Assembly: GCF_001824475.1 (NCBI RefSeq)
Contig: NZ_MHXN01000014.1
Span: 397,950 to 461,949, forward strand
Direction: 5' to 3'
Source of the DNA: Phenylobacterium sp. RIFCSPHIGHO2_01_FULL_69_31
Lineage (GTDB): Bacteria; Pseudomonadota; Alphaproteobacteria; Caulobacterales; Caulobacteraceae
DNA: 64,000 nucleotides
Shown here: piece by piece, positions 34,689 to 43,728 of the stretch
How the letters are laid out: each line of letters opens with the position of its first letter
Position numbering within the stretch: position 1 is the stretch's first letter
Made by a program: the position numbers and the translations under genes
The notes under the pieces: model-generated
What the model was told of the DNA's origin: nothing
What the model saw: the letters and a program-made list of their open reading frames with translations, nothing else
Databases searched by the model: none

Positions 34689-36766
34689 GGAATGACAACG
34701 TGAACGCCTGTGACCCCAACGATCCGACGCCGGCCTGCGGCAGGCGAATGCTGGCGGTGTTCGTCGGCCTGGGCCTCGCGGCCCTGACCGCCCAGCCGGC
34801 CCTTGCGGCGGCAGGCTGCACGCCGACTCTGCGGACTATGCCGGCGGGCGATGCGGCGTCCGACGCGGCGGGCCGCGGCCAGATGTTCGAGAGCATCGAG
34901 GTTCCGGGGATCACCGACGTCCAGCTTTCCACCAACAGCGGCGTGCTCGCCGATATCGACCAGGATGGGCGGACCGACGTGCTGCTGATCCAGTCGGGCG
35001 GGAGCGTGACCAAGCCGGAGGGCAAGCTGCGCCTGCTGCTGAACCGCGGCTGCTTCCGGTTCGACGAGCATCCGGTCGACATCCAGGGCGCGGGGTTCAC
35101 CGCCGCCCAGCTGGGAACCCAGACCCAGATCGCCAACATGGCGGATTTCAACAAGGACGGGCGGCTGGACATCCTGCTCACCCGCAGCCGCGGTCCGTAC
35201 GACGCCCCGTCGATCGGCAACAGCCTGCTGGTCAGCGACGGCGCCTTCGACCGCTTCCGCGAAGTCGGCGCCCGGATGGGGATCGCCAACGACCAGGGGT
35301 ACAACCGCGCCACCGCCATCGGCGATCTGGACGGTGACGGCTGGCTCGATTTCGCCGTCGGCGCGGACAACATCGGCAACACCCGCCGCTACGGCATTCC
35401 GCGCCACGGCCTGTTCCTCTACCGCCCCGCCGCGTCCGGCCGGTTCGAGGACGGCCGGTTCGAGGACATGTCGACCAAGGGCCTGGCGCCGGACTTCCCC
35501 GGTGAGTTCGTGTGCAATGCGCGCAAGGACCGCGCCGGGCCGGACATCCTGTTCCGCGACCTGGACGGCGATGGCGACCTGGATGTGGTCCAGTCCTACC
35601 ACGTGGACATGAACGGCTCGCGCGCCACGGACCTGTGCGCGAGCGGCGAGTACCGGACCGGCGTCTGGGTGTGGAAGAACACCTTGAAGGAGACCGGCGT
35701 CTTCGGCTTCGAAAAGGCGGTGGACAATGGCCTGGCCGAGGAAGGCCGGGCCATCTTCGAGCCCGCCAAGCAGCTCTATCGCACCGAAAAGGCGGCCATG
35801 AGCCTGCCCTACATGTTCACGGCCGACGTGGACAACGACGGGCGGCTGGACGTCCTGGGCACGGGCCCCACCGATGCGTCCTGGACGGTGAAGACCGACC
35901 CCACCGCGGCGCGGTTCTGGCGCAACCTCGGCGACTTCAAGTTCCAGGAGGGGCTGCCGGCGTCGGGCCTCTCCGCCCTGAACTGGACCTACCGCCAATG
36001 GGCGGCGTTCTGGGGGACGGACTTGCCCGAGAAGACCCAGTTCGACCAGATGGCCTGCAAATTCAACCAGCTGCAGGTCTCGATTTGCAGCAAGATGACC
36101 ATCGGCGACTATCAGTTCTATCACGCCGACGCCCTGATGGAGGACTTCGACAACGACGGCGACGTGGACATCCTGGTCGCCGACCGGCGCGAGGCCGACG
36201 GCATGTGGGGCCTCTTGCGCAACGTGCTGTTCCTCGGCGACGGCCGCGGCGGCTTCAAGCCGGTGGCGACCCAAATCTCCGGGATCGACCGCAACTCCAT
36301 CGCCATGGAGACGGGCGACCTGAACGACGACGGGCTGCTGGACGTGGTGCTGCTCAACAGCCCCTTCAACAGCTATCCGCCCAACCTGCCCATGGTCCCG
36401 CCGCTGCCAGCCGACCGGCGGCTGAACAGCGTCTATTGGAACACCGGCGCGCATGGCGGGAAGGCGAACCACTGGCTGCGGCTGCGGTTCGAAGGCGTGG
36501 ACCACGCGGCGCTGATCGGGGCGCAGGTGGAGCTGTCGCGGGGCGACAAGCTGCTGGGCAGCCGGCAGCTGCATACCGCGCAGTCCTACAAGTCGGGCGG
36601 CGAACTGGCGGCGCACTTCGGCCTGGGCAAGGCGCGGCGCGGCGACGTGCGGGTCCGGCTGGGGACCGGCGAGGTGAAGGTCTTCAAGAACCTGGCCGCC
36701 GACGCCGTCTACATCCTGGACCTCAAGTCGGGCGTCGCCCGGGCCCAGAGTTCGCCGGGTTCATAG
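34685..36766 (+). CDS. Secreted FG-GAP/VCBS repeat protein with C-terminal ASPIC/UnbV domain
   Basis: A 693-residue protein with a signal segment (MLAVFVGLGLAALTAQPALA). At least seven calcium-binding repeat loops of the DxDxDG type are visible: ADIDQDGRTDVLL, ADFNKDGRLDILL, GDLDGDGWLDFAV, RDLDGDGDLDVVQ, ADVDNDGRLDVLG, EDFDNDGDVDILV and GDLNDDGLLDVVL. Together they form an integrin-like beta-propeller. The end (NHWLRLRFEGVDHAALIGAQ to FKNLAADAVYILDL) matches the ASPIC/UnbV (CRTAC1) module. It is coupled to the upstream serine hydrolase gene. It probably binds Ca2+ and works at the cell surface or in the periplasm. Confidence 0.9.
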   Translation: MRNDNVNACDPNDPTPACGRRMLAVFVGLGLAALTAQPALAAAGCTPTLRTMPAGDAASDAAGRGQMFESIEVPGITDVQLSTNSGVLADIDQDGRTDVLLIQSGGSVTKPEGKLRLLLNRGCFRFDEHPVDIQGAGFTAAQLGTQTQIANMADFNKDGRLDILLTRSRGPYDAPSIGNSLLVSDGAFDRFREVGARMGIANDQGYNRATAIGDLDGDGWLDFAVGADNIGNTRRYGIPRHGLFLYRPAASGRFEDGRFEDMSTKGLAPDFPGEFVCNARKDRAGPDILFRDLDGDGDLDVVQSYHVDMNGSRATDLCASGEYRTGVWVWKNTLKETGVFGFEKAVDNGLAEEGRAIFEPAKQLYRTEKAAMSLPYMFTADVDNDGRLDVLGTGPTDASWTVKTDPTAARFWRNLGDFKFQEGLPASGLSALNWTYRQWAAFWGTDLPEKTQFDQMACKFNQLQVSICSKMTIGDYQFYHADALMEDFDNDGDVDILVADRREADGMWGLLRNVLFLGDGRGGFKPVATQISGIDRNSIAMETGDLNDDGLLDVVLLNSPFNSYPPNLPMVPPLPADRRLNSVYWNTGAHGGKANHWLRLRFEGVDHAALIGAQVELSRGDKLLGSRQLHTAQSYKSGGELAAHFGLGKARRGDVRVRLGTGEVKVFKNLAADAVYILDLKSGVARAQSSPGS

Positions 36767-36773
36767 CGGGCCC

Positions 36774-37646
36774 TCAGCTAGCGAGGGCCCTGGCGGCCAC
36801 GCGCGCGACGTCGGCGATCACGGCGTTGCGCTGCGCGCCGGTCGCCTGGGACTCCGCGTAGTAGACGGTGACGATCGCAGGCCGTCCTGACGGCGGCAGG
36901 ATCACCGCAACGTCGTTGTTCGCGCCGTTCTCGCCCGCGCCGGTCTTGTCCATGACGACCCACCCCGTGGGGATGCCGCGCCGGATGCGGGCGTCGCCGG
37001 TGGTGTTGCTGGCCATCCACTGGCTGAGCCGCCGCCGGGACTCGGACGAGAGGGTGGGGCCGAGCAGAAGCTTGCGCAGGTTGCGGGCCATGGCGTCGGG
37101 CGAGGTGGTGTCGCGCGGGTCGCCCGGCGTGGCCTCGTTCAGGAGCGTCTCGTATCGGTCGAGGCGGGTGATCTCGTCGCCCAGCCCGCGGGCGAACCGG
37201 GTGAGCCCCGCCGGCCCGCCCAGGCTGTCCAGCAGCAGGTTGCCGGCGGTGTTGTCGCTGAAGCGGATGGCGGCCGCACAGATCTCGGCCAGCGTCATGC
37301 CGTCTCCCCCGACCCGCGGCCCGGTGACCGGCGAGTAGGTGACCACCTGGTCCTTGCCGAACACGACGCGGCGCTCCAGGTCCTCGCGCCCCCGGTCCAC
37401 GCGGGCCAGCACCGCGGCGGCGGCCAGGGTCTTGAAGGTGCTGCACATGGCGAACCGTTCGTCGGCGCGCCGGGCGATGCGCAGGCCGTCGGCGGGCCGC
37501 CAGATCACCACGCCCAAACGCCCGCCATGGCGCTGTTCAAGATCGGCCAGGGCGGCGTCGGCGGCGCGCGGGTCGTCCGCGGCGGCTTCGGCAGCGGTCG
37601 CGCCGACAGCGAGGGCGGCGGCCAGGGCGGTGCGGCGGGTCAGCAT
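36774..37646 (-). CDS. bla: Class A beta-lactamase
   Basis: A 290-residue serine beta-lactamase. The nucleophile motif STFK is at residues 69-72 after CS, SDN occurs in RFSDNTAGNLLLDS, the omega-loop glutamate is in ETLLNEATPGD, and KTG is in VVMDKTGAGENGANNDVAV. All four class A elements are intact, so it should hydrolyse beta-lactams. Cys precedes the nucleophile but no Cys follows KTG, so the disulfide of class A carbapenemases is absent. The signal segment MLTRRTALAAALAVG may be Tat type. It is convergent with the FG-GAP gene, which ends 7 bases away. The gene lies in core DNA and no mobile element touches it. Confidence 0.92.
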   Translation of the reverse strand: MLTRRTALAAALAVGATAAEAAADDPRAADAALADLEQRHGGRLGVVIWRPADGLRIARRADERFAMCSTFKTLAAAAVLARVDRGREDLERRVVFGKDQVVTYSPVTGPRVGGDGMTLAEICAAAIRFSDNTAGNLLLDSLGGPAGLTRFARGLGDEITRLDRYETLLNEATPGDPRDTTSPDAMARNLRKLLLGPTLSSESRRRLSQWMASNTTGDARIRRGIPTGWVVMDKTGAGENGANNDVAVILPPSGRPAIVTVYYAESQATGAQRNAVIADVARVAARALAS

Positions 37647-37740
37647 GGCGTGGCTCCTGTGAGGATGGGCCGGAGGGATAGACGCGATCGCCGCCGACGT
37701 CCGTCCAGCCGATGCGGAGATTCCGCGAAGTCCCAAAGCA

Positions 37741-38598
37741 TCATGCGTGCAGATGCTGCGCGAGGATCGCCCGCACCCGCCGTTGCGTGTCGGCGTGGGT
37801 CGCCAGGGCGTTGTGCCCGCCCTGGGGCGCGAGGGTCAGCGCGGCGTCGAGGCCGGCTGCGCGGAGGGCGGCGCAGGCCCGCTTTGCGTCCTCGGTCGTG
37901 AACTGATCGTCGTCCGTGTTGTGCACCAGCCGGATCTTCACGCCCGGCTGTCGGCGGCGGATCTCGTCGGCCTCGGCGGCCAGATCGTAGGCGCCGAAGA
38001 CGCCGGCGTCGCGGGGGACATAGGTTGTCTTGAGCTTGCGCTCGTAGGCCGCCACCGCCGCGCGGACGGAGAGGGGCGCGTTCAGGGCGACCACCGAGCC
38101 CAGCCGCAACCGGCTGCGGCTGAGCGCCGCGAGCGCCGCCGCGCCGCCCATCGAAAACCCGAACAGATGAACGGCGCCGTCCGGGGCGGGGGCATAGGCC
38201 TCGGCCGCCGCGTCGGACAGGGCCTCGAGGCTGGGCGCGGCGGCGGAGAGCAGCGGAACAAGCAGCGACCCGGCGTAGTCCTCCTGCTGCCGCCTCACGA
38301 GCACGTCGATCCCGCCGCCCGGCGACCCGGGGGCGAACGGCAGGGGCGCGTAGATGCTGAGGGCGCCTGGAAGGGGCGGCAGGGCGGCGGCCAGCGCCTG
38401 CGGCGTCTGTGGCGGCCCCAGGCCTGGAAGCAGGATGAGGCGCGGCGCGTTGCGGCGGCCGCCGGGCATGGCCACCCGCACGGTGCGGCCTGCCAGCTCT
38501 GCGGCGACGGCCGGCGGGGCCGCGGCCTGCGCCCCGGCGCCTGCGAGCGCGAGGCCCAGGCCCAGCGCCACCGCGCGCCGCCCAGGGCCTTCCCTCAC
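37741..38598 (-). CDS. Exported alpha/beta hydrolase (dienelactone hydrolase-like)
   Basis: A 285-residue protein starting at GTG 38598 with a signal-like segment (RRAVALGLGLALAGAGAQAA). The nucleophile elbow is HLFGFSMGGAAALAAL, the acid lies in RLVHNTDDDQFTTEDAKRA, and the catalytic His is in APQGGHNALATHADTQ. The substrate is unknown. GTG 38598 overlaps the stop of the upstream M28 peptidase (GTGA), so the two are translated together. Confidence 0.8.
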   Translation of the reverse strand: MREGPGRRAVALGLGLALAGAGAQAAAPPAVAAELAGRTVRVAMPGGRRNAPRLILLPGLGPPQTPQALAAALPPLPGALSIYAPLPFAPGSPGGGIDVLVRRQQEDYAGSLLVPLLSAAAPSLEALSDAAAEAYAPAPDGAVHLFGFSMGGAAALAALSRSRLRLGSVVALNAPLSVRAAVAAYERKLKTTYVPRDAGVFGAYDLAAEADEIRRRQPGVKIRLVHNTDDDQFTTEDAKRACAALRAAGLDAALTLAPQGGHNALATHADTQRRVRAILAQHLHA

Positions 38599-40244
38599 GG
38601 CGCGGGTGGCCGGGCGCGCGCGGCGTGGGGCGCGAAGGCCTGGGCCAGGGGATCGCCCGCGTACCAGGCCGGCCGCTGTGATGCGTTGGCGGCCCCTGCG
38701 ATCACGCCATGGATATAGCGCGCCCAGCGCTCGGCCTGATCCCAGCGGATCGGCAGCTTCATGTCGTCCGACGGCTGGTGATAGGCGGTGTTCTCGTAGC
38801 CGTCCCACTCGGCGATGCCGTCCGGACCCGCGCGGGGAAGGCCGCGGGCGGGGTTGGGAAACAGCACCGGCACGCCGTGCCGCAGGAACGGATACTGGTC
38901 GCTGAGCGCCAGGTTGCCCCGGTCGGGGATCGGGTCGGGCACATGCACGGCGCCGATGGCCTTGGCCGCGGCGGCCGAGATCTGGCCCAGGGTCGAATGG
39001 TCGGCGCCCAGGGCGACGATCCCGCCGAAGTCGTGGAAGGTCATGAGGCCGTCGACGCTGATCGCGGCGGCGATCTTCTCCAGCGGCACGGTGGGATAGG
39101 TGACGTAATAGTCCGAGCCGAGCAGCCCCTTCTCCTCGCCCGTGGTGGCGATGAACAGCACGGTCCGTTGCGGCGGCGGTCCGGCGGCCATGGCGCGCGC
39201 GACGTCCAGCATCACGGCGACCCCGCCGGCGTTGTCGATCGCGCCGTTGTAGATCCGGTCGCCGGCGACCTCCGGGCCGATCCCCACATGGTCGAGGTGC
39301 GCCGCCACTACGACGTACTCGTCCTTCAGCTTCGGGTCCGCGCCGGGCAGGACGCCGATCACGTTCGGCGAGGTCGCGTCCTCGTGGCGCGAGGCGCGGG
39401 CGATGCGGATGCGGCCGTCCAGCGGAAAGCCGCGCGGCGGCGCCGTGTCCGCGGCCCGATAGATCGCCTCGATGTCCTGGCCGACCTTCGAGAAGAGCTG
39501 GCGGGCGAAGGCGGGGCCGAGCGTCATCGTCGCCGCCGGCGGCAGCACCTCGCCGGGCCGCCGCTCGCCGATCCAGCCCACCGCCGGCAGCGGTCGGTAG
39601 ATGCGGGTCCGCTCCCAGGGCGAGTATTTCTCGCGGGCCGGCGCCTTGAGGGTCAGCACGGCCGCCGCGCCTCGGGCGGCGGCCATCCGCTCCTTCTGCT
39701 GGATCCAGCTGTAGTGCGCGCGCAGGGCGGGGGCGAGGGTGGCCGGGGCGCCCTCCATCAGGACCACGCCCTTGCCGCGGACATCCAGCCCCGCATAGTC
39801 GTCGAGGCCGAGCTGCGGCGCGTCGATCCCCCATCCGACGAAGACGAGGTCCAGGTCCATCGTCTCGCGGGTGGCATAGGGGCTGGCGTCCAGGGCCACG
39901 TCGACGCCGTTGACGAGGGCGATGCTGTCGCCGCCCGCCGAATAGCTGATCTGCGTGCTCTCCAGCGTGCGCCGCCGCACCTTCAGCGGCTGGAAATAGC
40001 TGTCGCCCACGCCGGGCTGCAGTCCGGCCGCGGCGTACTGGGCCGCGACATAGGCCGCGGCGATGTCGAAGCCGCGGGCGCCGGTATCGCGGCCCTCCAG
40101 CAGATCGTCGGCCAGGAACCGCGTATGCGCCTCGATCGCCCGCGCCTCGAGCTTGGGCGCCGGGGGCGAATGGGCGCAGGCGGCGGCGAGGGCGCATACC
40201 GCCGTGAGCACGAGCGAACGCGTGAGGGCCGTGGGGTGGGGCAT
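38595..40244 (-). CDS. M28 family zinc peptidase, lipoprotein
   Basis: A 549-residue protein with a lipoprotein signal; the likely lipobox is ALAAAC at Cys23. A PA-type insert (LDDYAGLDVRGKGVVLMEGA and SWIQQKERMAAARGAAAVL) precedes the peptidase core. The zinc and catalytic residues are in AAHLDHVG, YNGAIDNAGGVAVML, TTGEEKGLLGSDYYV, SVDGLMTFHDFG and YHQPSDD, all present. It is likely an aminopeptidase of the outer-membrane/periplasmic type. The downstream hydrolase gene is coupled through a 4-base overlap. Confidence 0.9.
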   Translation of the reverse strand: MPHPTALTRSLVLTAVCALAAACAHSPPAPKLEARAIEAHTRFLADDLLEGRDTGARGFDIAAAYVAAQYAAAGLQPGVGDSYFQPLKVRRRTLESTQISYSAGGDSIALVNGVDVALDASPYATRETMDLDLVFVGWGIDAPQLGLDDYAGLDVRGKGVVLMEGAPATLAPALRAHYSWIQQKERMAAARGAAAVLTLKAPAREKYSPWERTRIYRPLPAVGWIGERRPGEVLPPAATMTLGPAFARQLFSKVGQDIEAIYRAADTAPPRGFPLDGRIRIARASRHEDATSPNVIGVLPGADPKLKDEYVVVAAHLDHVGIGPEVAGDRIYNGAIDNAGGVAVMLDVARAMAAGPPPQRTVLFIATTGEEKGLLGSDYYVTYPTVPLEKIAAAISVDGLMTFHDFGGIVALGADHSTLGQISAAAAKAIGAVHVPDPIPDRGNLALSDQYPFLRHGVPVLFPNPARGLPRAGPDGIAEWDGYENTAYHQPSDDMKLPIRWDQAERWARYIHGVIAGAANASQRPAWYAGDPLAQAFAPHAARARPPAP

Positions 40245-40284
40245 GTCCTGATACCTGTCGGGGAAGGGATGCTGGGCCGGCGCG

Positions 40285-41127
40285 TTACGGCTCGCGGATC
40301 TGCGACGGCGTCGCCCCGAGGACCCGCCGCGTCCAGCGCGCGAGATGGCTCTGGTGGGAAAAGCCGCAGGCGTAAGCGACCTCCGAGGTGCTGAGCCGGC
40401 GATCCTGGAGCAAGGCCCGGGCGCGCTGCACCCGCCGTTCCATCACATAGCGGTGGACGGACTGGCCCATGGTGCGTCGGAAGAGGGCGGTCAGGTGCGG
40501 GACGCTCAGGCTCGCTTCGGCAGCGATCCGCTCCAGCGGCAGATCGTCGGCCAGGTTGGCCTCCACGAAGTCCGCGATCCGCCGCTGCTGCGGCTTCGAG
40601 AGGCCGCGGCGACGGGGCGCGCCCGCGGCCATGAAGCTCTGCAGCAGGCGCGACGCCAGGGCGGCCCCCAGGCTGTCGGCATAGATCCGGGCGGCCGGCT
40701 GCGGCGCCTCGATCTCGCTGGCCAGCGCCCGGACGATGGGCTCGATCACGGCGTCGCGGGCGCCGATCCGGGGGGCCAGGTCGATGGAGCCGCGGATCGC
40801 CAGCGCCTCGGCGGTGTCGGTCAGCAGGCGTGGGTCAAGGCGAACCGAAACGAACTGCACCGGCGCTGAATCCTCCCAATAGCCCGAGGCCCCGGCGGGA
40901 ACGAGGTCGAAGGCTCCTGGCGTCAGCGTGTGGACGCGGCGAACGCCTTCGCAGCCGCATTCCGCCGCCACGCCACCGGTCTCGTAAAACACCAGGCGAT
41001 GGTCGGGCCGGGGGTCGGCGGCGTGCCGGCCCGCCGTGGCGTGGATGCGGTTTGCAGAGATCCCTCCCCATTCGCGGCTCGCGCGGCAGTGAAGGCGAGC
41101 ATCGTCGACGGCGGCGAAACGGGTCAT
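40285..41127 (-). CDS. AraC family transcriptional regulator
   Basis: A regulator of about 280 residues with an N-terminal cupin-like sensing half (HRLVFYETGGVAAECGCEG, then LTPGAFDLVPAGASGYWE) and a C-terminal pair of helix-turn-helix units: LPLERIAAEASLSVPHLTAL and STSEVAYACGFSHQSHLARW, with RVLGATPSQIREP at the end. ATG 41127 is preferred; a GTG at 41157 is possible. It lies 40 bases from the start of the M28 peptidase gene and on the same strand, so it may be read through into that gene. Confidence 0.88.
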   Translation of the reverse strand: MTRFAAVDDARLHCRASREWGGISANRIHATAGRHAADPRPDHRLVFYETGGVAAECGCEGVRRVHTLTPGAFDLVPAGASGYWEDSAPVQFVSVRLDPRLLTDTAEALAIRGSIDLAPRIGARDAVIEPIVRALASEIEAPQPAARIYADSLGAALASRLLQSFMAAGAPRRRGLSKPQQRRIADFVEANLADDLPLERIAAEASLSVPHLTALFRRTMGQSVHRYVMERRVQRARALLQDRRLSTSEVAYACGFSHQSHLARWTRRVLGATPSQIREP

Positions 41128-41251
41128 AAGCGGCACTGAACTCCGACCGAAGAGCACCGCGAATTACTTGCCGCAGTCAACTGTCTGCGGCGGTCCCGAG
41201 GCTTGCCGTCATCGGATCGTGCTCAGGGCGCCGGCCCAGACTCCCGCCGAC

Positions 41252-41665
41252 CTACTGCATCGTCTGGCCGAACGTCCGGCGCGCCTCCTGGCAGGCGCGT
41301 TCGCACCGGCGGCAGGCTTCGGCGCAGATGCGGCAGTGTTCCATCTGGCTCGCGTGTTGCTCGCATTCCTCCGCGCAGAGGCGGCAGGCTTCCTCGCAGG
41401 TCTCCAGCATGCTGGCGATCAGCCGCTCGTTGGAGCCGGTGCGGCGCGTGCTGATCTGGCCGGTGGTGAGGCAGACGTCTGCGCAGTCGAGGCATGTGCG
41501 GACGCACTGCGTCATCTGCTGGACCATCTCCTCGCCCAGACAGGCGTCTGCGCACGAGGTGCAGGTCTGCGAGCAGTCGTAGCATTCCTCGATGCACCGG
41601 ATCAGGGCGTCGTTCGTGCTGCCGCGGACATGGGGATGCGTCGCGATGATCTGTTGGGCGTGCAT
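41252..41665 (-). CDS. Four-helix bundle copper-binding protein (DUF326/Csp-like)
   Basis: A 137-residue protein with 19 cysteines, mostly as C-x2-C or C-x3-C pairs along predicted helices (RCIEECYDCSQTCTSCADAC, CVRTCLDCADVC, CEEACRLCAEEC, CRICAEACRRCERAC). This is the pattern of cytosolic copper storage proteins (Csp) and DUF326, in which the cysteines line the core of a four-helix bundle and bind many Cu(I) ions. No export signal is seen. It is the last chromosomal gene before the island boundary. Confidence 0.9.
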   Translation of the reverse strand: MHAQQIIATHPHVRGSTNDALIRCIEECYDCSQTCTSCADACLGEEMVQQMTQCVRTCLDCADVCLTTGQISTRRTGSNERLIASMLETCEEACRLCAEECEQHASQMEHCRICAEACRRCERACQEARRTFGQTMQ

Positions 41666-41788
41666 GTTCGCCTCCTCTGACAGGTTGTGGGGGTCAGGGG
41701 GAAACAGGCTGGGATGACAGGTGTTCCAGGCGATCGCCGGCGCCGCCCTTCACGATTCCGGGCGGCGGCGAAGACGACCGAATAAGGA

Positions 41789-41819
41789 AAACCCCCCGCC
41801 GTGTTGCGGCGAGGGGTTT
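41789..41819. terminator. Hairpin terminator, probably of the disrupted tRNA-Ala locus
   Basis: Read on the minus strand, AAACCCCTCGCCGC-AACA-CGGCGGGGGGTTTT forms a strong GC stem followed by T residues, directly downstream of the tRNA-Ala 3' end at 41821. It also fits as a terminator on the other strand. Confidence 0.75.
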
Positions 41820-41820
41820 A

Positions 41821-41865
41821 TGGTGGAGCTAAGCGGAGTCGAACCGCTGACCTCTTGAATGCCAT
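41821..41865 (-). other. 3' part of tRNA-Ala(GGC): probable attachment site (att) at the island edge
   Basis: On the minus strand the 45 bases read, from the anticodon loop onward, ATGGCAT-TCAAG, the T arm AGCGGTTCGACTCCGCT, and TAGCTCCACCA, which is the 3' half of a bacterial alanine tRNA with anticodon GGC. The expected 5' anticodon strand (CTTGA) and the D arm are missing: beyond 41865 the sequence is GGGCCCCGG and unrelated. A tyrosine integrase gene lies 168 bases further on. This is the standard scar of integration into the 3' end of a tRNA gene; the intact tRNA should stand at the other end of the island, outside the window. Confidence 0.85.
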
Positions 41866-41976
41866 GGGCCCCGGAGGCCATTTTCGGCCTGTTTCAGGCG
41901 ATGTCATTTCGTTTCTAATGCATTGTAGGAGTTGAAGAAATGGAGGACTTGGGCAAAACTGGGAGCGGGTGAAACC

Positions 41977-42016
41977 TGGGTGCCAATTTTGCCTGTTGGT
42001 ACCCATGCGGTACCCA
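41977..42016. promoter_or_regulatory. Repeated GGTACCCA sites upstream of the integrase gene
   Basis: GGTACCCA occurs at 41998-42005 and again at 42009-42016, 11 bases apart (one helical turn). A near reverse complement, TGGGTGCC, lies at 41977-41984. They fall between the att core and the integrase start, where arm-type binding sites for an integrase or excisionase are expected. Confidence 0.4.
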
Positions 42017-42033
42017 GAAAAGGGCCTCCTGCG

Positions 42034-43365
42034 ATGCCGAAACTGACTGAAAAGCTGGTCGCCGCACTGGCTCCGCAGGCCGCGGAGTACGTCGTTTGGG
42101 ACACCGAGGTGACCGGCCTGGGCGTGCGGGTCCGGCCCACCGGCTCAAAAAGCTTCATCCTGGTCTACCGGCGGGGCGGCAAGAAACGGAAGCACACCAT
42201 GGGTCCGCTGCGGGCGGACTATGGCGTGAAGGAAGCCCGCGACCGCGCCGGCGATCTGCTGCACGGCTTGCGCAGCGGCGTCGACCCACAGGACGCCAAG
42301 GCCGAGGAACGCGGGGCGATCAGCGTCTCCGAACTCGCCGACGCCTACCTGGAGGACGGTCCCGCGCTGAAGCCCGAGAAGAAGGCGAGCAGCTGGGACA
42401 CCGATCGCGGGATCTTCAAGAACCACGTCAAGCCGCTGATCGGCCGGATCCTCGCCCGCGAGGTCACCAAGAACGACGTGGCGATGATGCAGCTCGACAT
42501 CTCGAAGGGGAAGACCGCCAGGTCGGAGAAGACTGGTCACCGGCGCCGCTCCAACGTGAAGGGCGGCAAGCGCATCGCCTCCATGGCCGTCGTCGTACTG
42601 GCTGCGTGCTACCAATGGGGTATCGAGACCGGCCGGGTGACCCACAATCCGGCGCGCGGCGTCAAAGGGTTCAAGACGACGCGCCGCGAGCGATATCTCT
42701 CCGAGAGAGAGGTCGCCTGCTTCAGCGAGGCGATCGCGGACATCGAACGCGAACAGCCGCACATGGCGGTGATGGCGGACGCCGTGCGGCTACTGATGCT
42801 GACGGGCTGCCGGAAGAGCGAGATCCTCACCCTCGAATGGGCCTGGGTCGACTGGACCAAGAGCTGCCTGCGGCTGCCGGACTCGAAGACCGGCGCGAAG
42901 GTCGTTCCGCTCGCAGACGCCGCCGTCTCGATCCTGAAGCGAAGATGGGAGGCGAACCGCGCCGAGCCGGACATGCGCGGGCACAATTCCGGCGAACGTC
43001 CGGAGCCGAAGCGTCGCTCGCCCTTCGTGCTGCCCGCCGTGAAAGGCGACGGCTGCTATGTCGGTCTCGGCCATCACTGGGAAATGGTCCGCGTCCGGGC
43101 GAACCAGGTCTCGCGCAAGCGGGCGCAGGAGGCCGGCGATCACCCCGATGATGTCGCGCCGCTGACCAATGTCCGCCTGCACGACCTGCGGCACAGCTTC
43201 GCAAGCTTTGCCATCGCCGACGGCGCGTCGCTCTTCATGGTCGGCAAGGTGCTCGGCCACAAGCAGTCGCGCACGACCGAAATCTACGCCCACCTGAGCG
43301 ACGATCCGATCAAACAGGTCGCGAACCGCACCGCGTCCCGCGTGGCGGCCGCAATGGGCGGATAG
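42034..43365 (+). CDS. Tyrosine-type site-specific integrase
   Basis: A 443-residue integrase of the P4/DUF4102 type. The N-terminal arm-binding domain (KLTEKLVAALAPQAAEYVVW, GLGVRVRPTGSKSFILVYR) is followed by a SAM-like core-binding domain (about residues 95-205) and the catalytic domain. The catalytic residues are visible: Arg in LTGCRKSEILTLEW, HDLRHSFASFAI, LGHKQSRTTEIYAH with the nucleophile Tyr. ATG 42034 is preferred over an upstream in-frame ATG at 41932. It appears intact and would move the island in and out of the tRNA-Ala site. Confidence 0.95.
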   Translation: MPKLTEKLVAALAPQAAEYVVWDTEVTGLGVRVRPTGSKSFILVYRRGGKKRKHTMGPLRADYGVKEARDRAGDLLHGLRSGVDPQDAKAEERGAISVSELADAYLEDGPALKPEKKASSWDTDRGIFKNHVKPLIGRILAREVTKNDVAMMQLDISKGKTARSEKTGHRRRSNVKGGKRIASMAVVVLAACYQWGIETGRVTHNPARGVKGFKTTRRERYLSEREVACFSEAIADIEREQPHMAVMADAVRLLMLTGCRKSEILTLEWAWVDWTKSCLRLPDSKTGAKVVPLADAAVSILKRRWEANRAEPDMRGHNSGERPEPKRRSPFVLPAVKGDGCYVGLGHHWEMVRVRANQVSRKRAQEAGDHPDDVAPLTNVRLHDLRHSFASFAIADGASLFMVGKVLGHKQSRTTEIYAHLSDDPIKQVANRTASRVAAAMGG

Positions 43366-43728
43366 ACGGGCGGACTTCACGACCCCACGGTGGACCGTGA
43401 TCATGGGACACAACCGGCCCATTCGCACCTGTTGGGTCGTCCGAGCGTCTATGCCTCGAGCAGAGGTGGGCGGCCGAACGCGTCCGAGCAGGCCCTCGCG
43501 AGCGCCGCGCATGGCGCCGACAACACTTTGGGTAGGGGGAACCCGGATTCGGCGAGCAGCGCGGCGGCCTCGCCGCCACTCAGTCCCGCCGACACGTCCA
43601 GCCAGTCCTGCGCGTCCAGCAACGCCGGACCGGGGGCGTGCTGATCCAGACGCTGGGCCGGCTAACCTGCGGGACTTGGCGGGCAGTCGCGTTCGTGCGC
43701 GGGCGAAACCGGCGCGACGGGCGCCCCG
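43366..43728. other. Gene-free stretch with a possible degraded coding fragment
   Basis: No intact gene is seen. On the minus strand a start-less open frame of about 70 codons ending at 43449 reads LDVSAGLSGGEAAALLAESG, then FPLPKVLSAPCAALARACSD. It looks protein-like but is closed upstream by a TAG. It may be the tail of a decayed gene. Confidence 0.3.

Noticed and set aside
36774..37646. Carbapenemase of the KPC type, because Cys precedes the STFK motif
   Set aside because: The partner cysteine after KTG is absent (KTGAGENGANN), so the typical disulfide cannot form and no carbapenemase claim is made.
41821..41865. Functional tRNA-Ala gene
   Set aside because: Only the anticodon loop and everything 3' of it is present; the D arm, the 5' acceptor strand and the 5' anticodon strand are missing.
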